From Cunninghamia lanceolata (lineage: Eukaryota; Streptophyta; Pinopsida; Cupressales; Cupressaceae): DNA of 64,000 nt. Position numbers and translations under genes: made by a program. Under the pieces are notes generated by a model that was not told where the DNA came from, ran no database searches, and worked only from the letters and a program-made list of their open reading frames with translations. The stretch lies in the NCBI GenBank assembly GCA_027924645.1, contig BSBN01000140.1, positions 10,794,501 to 10,858,500 of the forward strand. Direction: 5' to 3'. Shown here in pieces: positions 57,926 through 64,000 of this stretch. Positions within the stretch are counted from its first letter, which is position 1; each line of letters starts with the position of its first letter.

Positions 57926-59434
57926 GGTCTTAATATGTTGTCATATTTTATGCATTTCTATGTTTGTTCCTGTTGACATTTAGTCTTTGTTGTTGTGATT
58001 TCATGTTTGTAATAAAGACCCCATCATGTGAACCAGTGTTACAAATTTGGCAACTTGATAAGCCAATTTGAACATCTTGGGCAATTGGGGTATGTGGATG
58101 ATTAAGTCAAGTGTGTTGTGTTGTTGATGTTCTAGGGTGTTTAATTCATGTCGTGTATTAAACATGTGTCATGTGATCAGTTAGTTGTTTGATATTCCGG
58201 TTGGAAGTTGTAACAACTCCAATTTCTGGTATTCTAGTTGGAACTGAATGGAAAGAAACTATAAACACCTTGAGCACTGGGATCCCAAGGGGGAGAGGAC
58301 GAAGTTTGATTGAAGAAATATAATTCTGTCAGTTTACAATTACAAGTTTTGTGTTTTGTGTACATTCCTTGCACATCGAATTGTGGTGTGTATATTCTCT
58401 ACATCAAATTGTTTGGTACATAATCTAGTTTTTTGTCGTCGAAGATGCAAGATTGAGACCATTCCACTGGTGGATTTCTTTGAAATCAGTGGAATGGACC
58501 CTGTAAATAATTTTCTATTTTGTTTTCTTTTTGTTCATGATCATGGCAGAGTGGAATAGAGGATCCAGTAGAGAGCCTAGCATCTCTATGTGCTAGGGCT
58601 CAATAGATAGAATCTACGAGTTTGGCAATAGAGGTCGTCCTTGACGTAAGATTCTAGGTTGTATCTCTAACTGTACATTTTGTGAGTATATTGCATTTGT
58701 ATGTTAGGAACATTTCGTGAGTATCCCGTAGATGTATGTGAAGAGACATTTTCGGTGTATACTGCTAAAGCATGTCAGTTATGTAATTTGTGAGTATACG
58801 TCAATTGTATGTCACAGACAGTGTGTGTGTATATCACAATTGTATGTGAGTATCATTCTATGTATATCCTACAATTGTATGTTGAAGACAAGCTATGTGT
58901 ATATCACTGTTGTATGTGAGTGACATTCTGTGAGTATACTGCATTTGCATATCGGGGTGTTGTATGTTACAAATGTATACAATGAATGTACATTTTGAAG
59001 GTATATTGGGTAAGATATGAAGGAGGTCCATGGGAGGTCAAAGATAGATTTTGTATGCATATTGAAGAATGTATATTATGGTTAGGTTACATAGGTATGT
59101 TTTGAATGTACATTTTTGATATGCATTTCAAAGGACACAATGAGTGACCGGCAGAAGCGGTAGAGAAGGAACCGGCCCAAGTCAAGTAATGTATGCATAA
59201 GGTTGAATGTATCTATGCTTCGTGGAAGGTGACTTGAAGAGTCATGGATATCAGAGTAACTCTAATCATTGGGGTGAAGCATTCTGGTGGAGCCGATAGT
59301 GAAAGTGTTGCCGATGGTGAACTTCGGGAAGACACGAGAAGTTTCCTGCCGATAGAGGAAAGCAGTGATCGTAAGAAGGTAGTGAGGTTGTAGAGATCTG
59401 AGAAGTCATGCAAATCTCTTGGAGCTCTGCATCA
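57871..59434 (+). repeat. Chromovirus 3' LTR
   Basis: Begins TGGTGTAGGAGCACC after a purine-rich TTCTTTCGGGGAGTA and ends CTGCATCA. TATA box at 58260-58267, hairpin at 58459-58497, second stem at 58574-58600, minisatellite 58681-58955. Its first 55 bases encode the C-terminus of pol. Confidence 0.9.
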
Positions 59435-59439
59435 ATACC

Positions 59440-60234
59440 CCTTTCATCACCTAATTAGTTAAATAAATTATATTTATTTAACTAATTCCCATCCTAATCC
59501 CCTTTTAATCCCATTTATCCCATTAGCCAATTAATTAAATAAATTATATTTATTTAATTAATTCCTCCATCATCCAATTTAAATAAATAAAATCTTTCCT
59601 TAAATTCACCACTACCAACTAATTTAAATAAAATATTTATTTAAATTAGCCCTCAACTTTATTCTCATCACAACACATGTCCCTCTCTCATAATTTTTAA
59701 GTAATTTTTTATATGAATTATGTGTCACACTACAACCTTCATTAAATTTATTTTCACACTAACAACCAATTTAAATAATTTCATTATTTAAATTATGTCA
59801 CCTCCATGTTTATCCTCACACTTGTCACACCACTACCTTTTATTAAATGAAGTGGCCTTGAATTAAATCACCTTTTAATTATAATTGTCCACATCACACA
59901 ATTGACCTTTCAATCCTAGCCATCAATCCTTATCCCTCCTTTCCTATAAATGAAGCCTCAACCAAGACATTCTTATGCATCCATCTTCATACAACATCAT
60001 GGTATCAAAATCACTCTAGATATCCATATCCATTATCTTCTATCTATCATTATGCTACATAAATCATGAGAAATCAACATATCATTATCTATCATTCATC
60101 ATCTAGAACATAGCTAGTAGATTTGGGTGCATCTAGTTCATTCTATCATTTTTGGAGGATTTGGTTTGAAGTTAAAGGTATTGGGTTTGTTGTCATTATC
60201 TTTGTATTGCCTTTAATCCATTTTTTTATCCACA
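59440..60234 (+). repeat. O 3' LTR, right part
   Basis: Resumes the O LTR after the ATACC duplication and matches 23760-24554 to its end. Ends ATCCACA, followed by the ATATC duplication of O. Confidence 0.88.
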
Positions 60235-61162
60235 ATATCCATGAAAAGATAGTAAAGAGAAATGATATGAAGGTGCCATAATAAAATGCCTTGGAACAAT
60301 AATGCACAATCAAATCTATTCATTTATCAAATATGACCACTATGAGAGACTTTAATACACCACAACACTAGCTTAAGGAAACTAGGTTTTGAAGCTTTTT
60401 ACAAAGATCAATAACACACTAGTGTCATTTTAAAAATTAAGTGATCAAGATGTTAAAAGTGTTGCACAAAAGGTAATATAGACAATTTTAAAATTTCTTG
60501 CAAAGAAATGTTAAAGAGGTGTCTAAATCCTTATGTTGAAATACACAAAATGTAATTACAAACATGTGAATTTTTTTAAACCAAGGTATGAAATAATGTA
60601 AAATTTTCAAATGATCAATGAAAATATGCTATAAATTGATGTGAGATCTTAATTAAAATGTTTATGACATGGCATCAAAATTTGAAATAAGATTTTGACT
60701 ACAAACTCTTTCTCTCTTTTCATCTCGATGATGGATCATGGAGTATGATCCAAAAAGTCAATTCAAAAAAGTAACACACAGTTAAGCTAGAAGATCACAC
60801 ATCTAAATATACAAACCCTACCTTTTTAAATTGACTAGGTTTTAGAAAAATGCAACTTTTTCAACAAAACCCTAGAAAATGAGATATTCAAATGCAAGGT
60901 ACAATATCATGAAATGATTGTATACTATAATATGGATTAGATATGATGTGAAAATCAGAAATTCAAATATTTTTATCATATAAAGTGAAAAAATGTAGAA
61001 CTATGCCTTTATGCAGGCCTAGAATCCTTATTTTTTCCATTTTTTTTTCAAATTTATGCAAGATTTTTTAATAATTAATGACAAGTATGATATTGATGAA
61101 TGTGAGATCTGAATTGAACACTCAACAAGATGAAATTCTTGATGCTATGGATTCACGAAAAT
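60235..61162 (-). other. Element G leader, no gene seen
   Basis: AT-rich leader between G's 5' LTR and the repeat ORF, now cut from it by O. Words such as TAGGGTTTTGTTGAAAAA on the minus strand (about 60850-60870) also occur in T's leader (near 5230). No ORF of note. Confidence 0.55.
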
Positions 61163-61923
61163 TCTATGTATGAAAAAGGGGATGAAGGAGACAAGCATGC
61201 ATACTGAAATCAAACCCTTTTCCACAATAACATTCAAGGACAAGACTAAACTAAAATTGCAACCAAATAGAGATGGACTCAACTACTAATCTTGTGCTAT
61301 TTTTCTATATCAAAAGATATGATGTAATCATGCCTTTTATCAAACCCTAGGTCAACTAATACACAAAAACCTAGATTTGTAAAGATTTGATCATAACAAG
61401 AGATATGGAGCAAATATTCAGAAACTAATTTCAGAAGAGTGATTAGAGGGATATCAAAACCTATGTCCCAAATTATAGATGGTTAGAGGACTATGGGGTA
61501 GGCACCCAAGTCCAAAAAGGTAGGCTCACCAAAATGTTATGTGTGAAAAATGGGATGAAGGAGAGAAGCATGCATACCAAAATCAAACCCTCTTCCACAA
61601 TAAAATTCATGGACATGACTAAGCTAAAATAACAACCAAACAGAGGTGGACTTAGCTACCAATCTTGTTCTCTTTTTTTTATGGAAAGATATGACTTAAT
61701 CATGCCTTTTATCAAATACTAAGTCAACTAATGTACAAAACCCTAGATGTGTAAAGATTTGATCATAACAAGAGATATAGAGAAGACATTTAGAAACCAA
61801 TTTCACAAGAGTGATCAAAGAGATATCATGACTTGTATCTCAGAGGCTGGAAGGTTGAAGGACTATGGGGCAGGTGCCCAAGTCCAGAAAACTAAAATTT
61901 TTAGAAACCTGAAATTGGAAAAA
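61163..61923 (-). repeat. Two tandem units of about 372-389 bp in G's LTR
   Basis: Shared landmarks: GATGAAGGAGACAAGCATGCATAC (61181) and GATGAAGGAGAGAAGCATGCATAC (61554); TAAAGATTTGATCATAACAAGAGATAT at about 61380 and 61751; GGACTATGGGG with CCCAAGTCC at about 61490 and 61860. Confidence 0.9.
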
Positions 61924-62786
61924 TGTTATGGATGATGTTCTGATGCCAGACTTTGTACCTATTTGAGCAGGAGGACTTCGGGGTGGGCACCCATGTCTTC
62001 TATAGTAGAATAATTGCAAACTACTTTTGGATCCCAAAACCCTCTCCCTTACACAACCTTCTTGTACATTCAATTCTTTAGACTTTGCACTTGTAACCCG
62101 CACACAACAAGAAAAGGGATTTGAGGGTTGTGGTGTTTAGGGATTTGCCTTAGTCAAACCCTAGGATATCATTCAAACTTCCCAACACCATTGTTAGAGA
62201 GAGTGTGTGCCCTAGTAGGGTAGAGGTTAAAGATAAACTGATGATAGAATGATTCAAATAACAATGATATCACCTCAGAGGTGAAGCCCTTAGGACAATG
62301 AAGATCCTTCAACTCATAAGGGCATGGATGATGATTACAAATTTCAACAACACATACAATACAAACACAAATCTACAACAATAACACAATGGAAGCTTTG
62401 AATTCTCTTTTCTCTAAGATTATAAGCTCATAATATCCATATAGGTTACAAATGAATTCAAAAACATACTTATATATGCTTTCTCACTAACCTTCAAGAA
62501 TTAAATCAAAAGAGCAAACAAGGAGAGATCATTTTAAAGGTCCTATGCCGACATGCTTTGAAATGGACCTTGACCAATTAGGGAGGACATGGGCATGGAC
62601 ACCAAAGTCCCAAGGTGCCTTTTTGGTCTAGTGTAAGACATAAAATGGGCCCCTAGTTCCCATTTTTCATGGGTTTTAGGGGATTTAGCATTGGGATGAA
62701 TATTTTGCATGTATGATGTTTTTATGGGTACTGAGGAGCTAAACTAGGAGGTTAAAAGGCTTGTGTTCACCTTTTACTCCATAACA
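61163..62786 (-). repeat. Element G 5' LTR with tandem duplication of its inner end
   Basis: The minus strand begins TGTTATGGAGTAAAAGG at 62786. A TATA-like GCATATATAAGTATG is near 62470. The part 61163-61923 is a two-unit tandem repeat (61163-61534 and 61535-61923). Each boundary carries a copy of the LTR-end/primer-site junction, CATAGAATTTTCGTGAATCC, CATAACATTTTGGTGAGCC or CATAACATTTTTCC. R-region words are shared with T's LTR. No second G LTR is in the window. Confidence 0.65.
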
Positions 62787-64000
62787 ATTTCATTGTTAGG
62801 GTTTACAAAAACTTTGCAATTCTAGAAAATCTAGCTAATCCTGAACCTAGGGTTTGTAGATTAAAGTGAGTTGTTTCACGTCTTACTAGCATTGTTAAAG
62901 TTATTTCATTTTTTCTACCCATGCTAACATGGGGGCTAAATGTTATGGAATAAAAAGTGTACCCTTTTTAATCATGACCTATTTTGCACTAGTTTATACA
63001 TTAAACAATTACTTCTTGATCCTGATGCACAAAACTAAGAAAATAACTATGGAGATGGCCTAAATACACTTAAATTGGTTTATCTAAGAGTTTGTGGGAC
63101 TAAAGGACCAAGGAACCTAGCGTCCTGGGCCCTCCTCTAGCCCAGGGATAATTTAATGTAATGTTAGCTTAAGACATATCTAATTCTCCTTCATGTTGGC
63201 CTCATTTGGTTTAATTCCATGAAAATGAATGGGAATGCATATAAAAGAAAGTTAGGTCATTCACTTGAATATCTAAGCAATCTAGGCACACTTGCACTCT
63301 CTCTTCTTCTCTCTCATGCTCCCTATTATTCTCTAAAGCTCTCTATGGTTGATTATTGTTGTTACACTAACTTCTTATACTTCTTGTGATGATATTTCTA
63401 CTTCTATGGGCTACACCAACTTCTTGAGTCAAGTTGTGATGCCTCTTTAAGGAAGCTAGGGTTTACATGCTCATAGTGACTCCTCTCTTTTATGCTTTCT
63501 TATAGCATTCTATTTTACTTCAGATTTTCCTATGCCCTTTGAGGGAACACACTCTTTGAGATCTCATTATTGCTATTGTGGAGGTGGAAACACCATTCAT
63601 AGAGCTTGACTTGAGAAAGCTCCTATACAACACCAACATTCCTTCTTGTCTTATGTGTGCGGGTTGTATCCGAAGGAAACTGACTATAAAATGTTATAGG
63701 GTTGAAGAAGACTACTAGGCAAAAGCACCTAGACTCTAACTTTCTATGAAACACTAAATTGGGTCTAGGGAACTTAGTGCCCTATATATTCTATACTCCT
63801 AAACTTAGATCCACATTCTTCTCTCTCTCTTGATATCTTCTATTTATTTAGATTCTCTATATCAAGTTCTGACAACCTATTATAAGTAGATCATGGTCAA
63901 CTAGGGTTTCATCTTTTGCCCTAGTTTGCTTGGTTGGATTTGGTTGAATTTGGTTGACACTCCTCTATACAACAAAGGGGAAAAAACCCTATAGTTTGTC
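62787..64000 (+). mobile_element. 3' end of another T/G-like element (H), running off the window
   Basis: Polypurine tract ATGGGGGCTAAA (62929-62940) is followed by an LTR start TGTTATGGAATAAAAAG at 62941, almost the same junction as in T (TTGGGGGCTAAA then TGTAATG). The LTR continues to at least 63830 and maybe to 64000; its end is not fixed. TATA box TATAAAAG at 63240-63247, then T/C-rich CTCTCTCTTCTTCTCTC. 62787-62940 is H internal DNA. G's 5' LTR abuts it in the opposite direction, so G probably inserted into H. Confidence 0.65.

Larger units (their letters stand above)
51609..59434 (+). mobile_element. Complete Ty3/gypsy chromovirus nested in O's 3' LTR
   Basis: LTRs 51609-53170 and 57871-59434 (1562 and 1564 bases; about 40 differences in the first 540 by eye). 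ATACC duplications at 51604-51608 and 59435-59439 are perfect and rejoin O's LTR. Primer site AGTGGTATCAGAG at 53171-53183. The internal 4.7 kb holds one gag-pol reading with protease, RT, RNase H, integrase and a chromodomain, the chromovirus order. The reading has no frameshift after about 53285 but about 19 in-frame stops. It is the best preserved element in the window. Confidence 0.93.
23680..60234 (+). mobile_element. Element O, a giant nest split by five insertions
   Basis: LTR copies at 23680-24554 and 51523-60234 (the latter split by the chromovirus) are direct repeats, about 90 percent alike by eye. Perfect ATATC duplications lie at 23675-23679 and 60235-60239, so all of 23680-60234 entered G as one element that later grew. 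Subtracting A2, C3, the solo LTR, L and the chromovirus leaves about 11 kb. The internal part has a primer-site-like TTTTTTGGCATGCCCAC (24555 on), P/Q-rich coding pieces, a G-patch-like segment, an antisense ORF and a polypurine tract (AAAGAGGGGTAAAA, about 51509-51522). No RT or integrase is visible, so O is probably non-autonomous or a diverged Tat-like gypsy relative. Confidence 0.75.

Noticed and set aside
1..64000. Host genes, tRNA genes or bacterial-type operons
   Set aside because: I found no exon series, tRNA or rRNA signature or ribosome-binding-site-led gene set. The antisense ORF at 49333-49930 is the only candidate for captured host DNA, and it is better explained as part of O.

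Overview
This window looks like repeat-derived plant nuclear DNA. It is AT-rich and I found no convincing host gene, tRNA, rRNA or prokaryotic feature. Almost every base can be assigned to LTR retrotransposons nested in one another. The plant calls rest on Ty1/copia polyproteins with initiator-Met-tRNA primer sites, a Ty3/gypsy chromovirus and Tat-like gypsy relatives. The old, undeleted nests with heavy stop-codon decay suggest a large, slowly purged genome such as a gymnosperm; that is an inference with low confidence.

Layout (A1, T, G, B, O, A2, C3, L and H are names I gave the elements). 1-13578: copia A1 (+), 5' end outside the window, split by gag-only element T (3695-11472, TSD GGATG). 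13579-14382, 21791-23679 and 60235-62786: three pieces of one gypsy-like element G on the minus strand, with a retropepsin and a G-patch-like segment but no visible reverse transcriptase. G is split by B (14383-21790, minus, TSD GAGAC), a copia-like element with a gag and a long unknown ORF but no pol, and by O (23680-60234, plus, TSD ATATC). O was about 11 kb before it received copia A2 (25705-33115, minus), copia C3 (34105-40083, plus), a solo LTR (40710-42001, TSD CCAAT), a 2.7 kb gypsy-type mini-element L (42653-45381) and a complete chromovirus (51609-59434, TSD ATACC, inside O's 3' LTR). 62787-64000: 3' end of a further element H, into which G probably inserted.

Autonomous-type coding capacity (gag, protease, integrase, RT, RNase H) is visible in A1, A2, C3 and the chromovirus, all broken. 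T, G, B, O and L show no RT, so they look non-autonomous and would have depended on enzymes made elsewhere. In the chromovirus and T the reading frame is kept for kilobases and is broken only by in-frame stops, mostly TAG, which fits deamination of methylated cytosines.

The most interesting signals are the RT-less elements with unfamiliar proteins (B ORF2, the G-patch-like segments in G and O, and an antisense ORF near O's 3' LTR), a perfect hairpin kept in both chromovirus LTRs, a perfect 24-base palindrome at the start of both L LTRs, and the TAG-biased decay. I saw no defence system, CRISPR array or other new gene system. All family names rest on motif recognition, not on searches.
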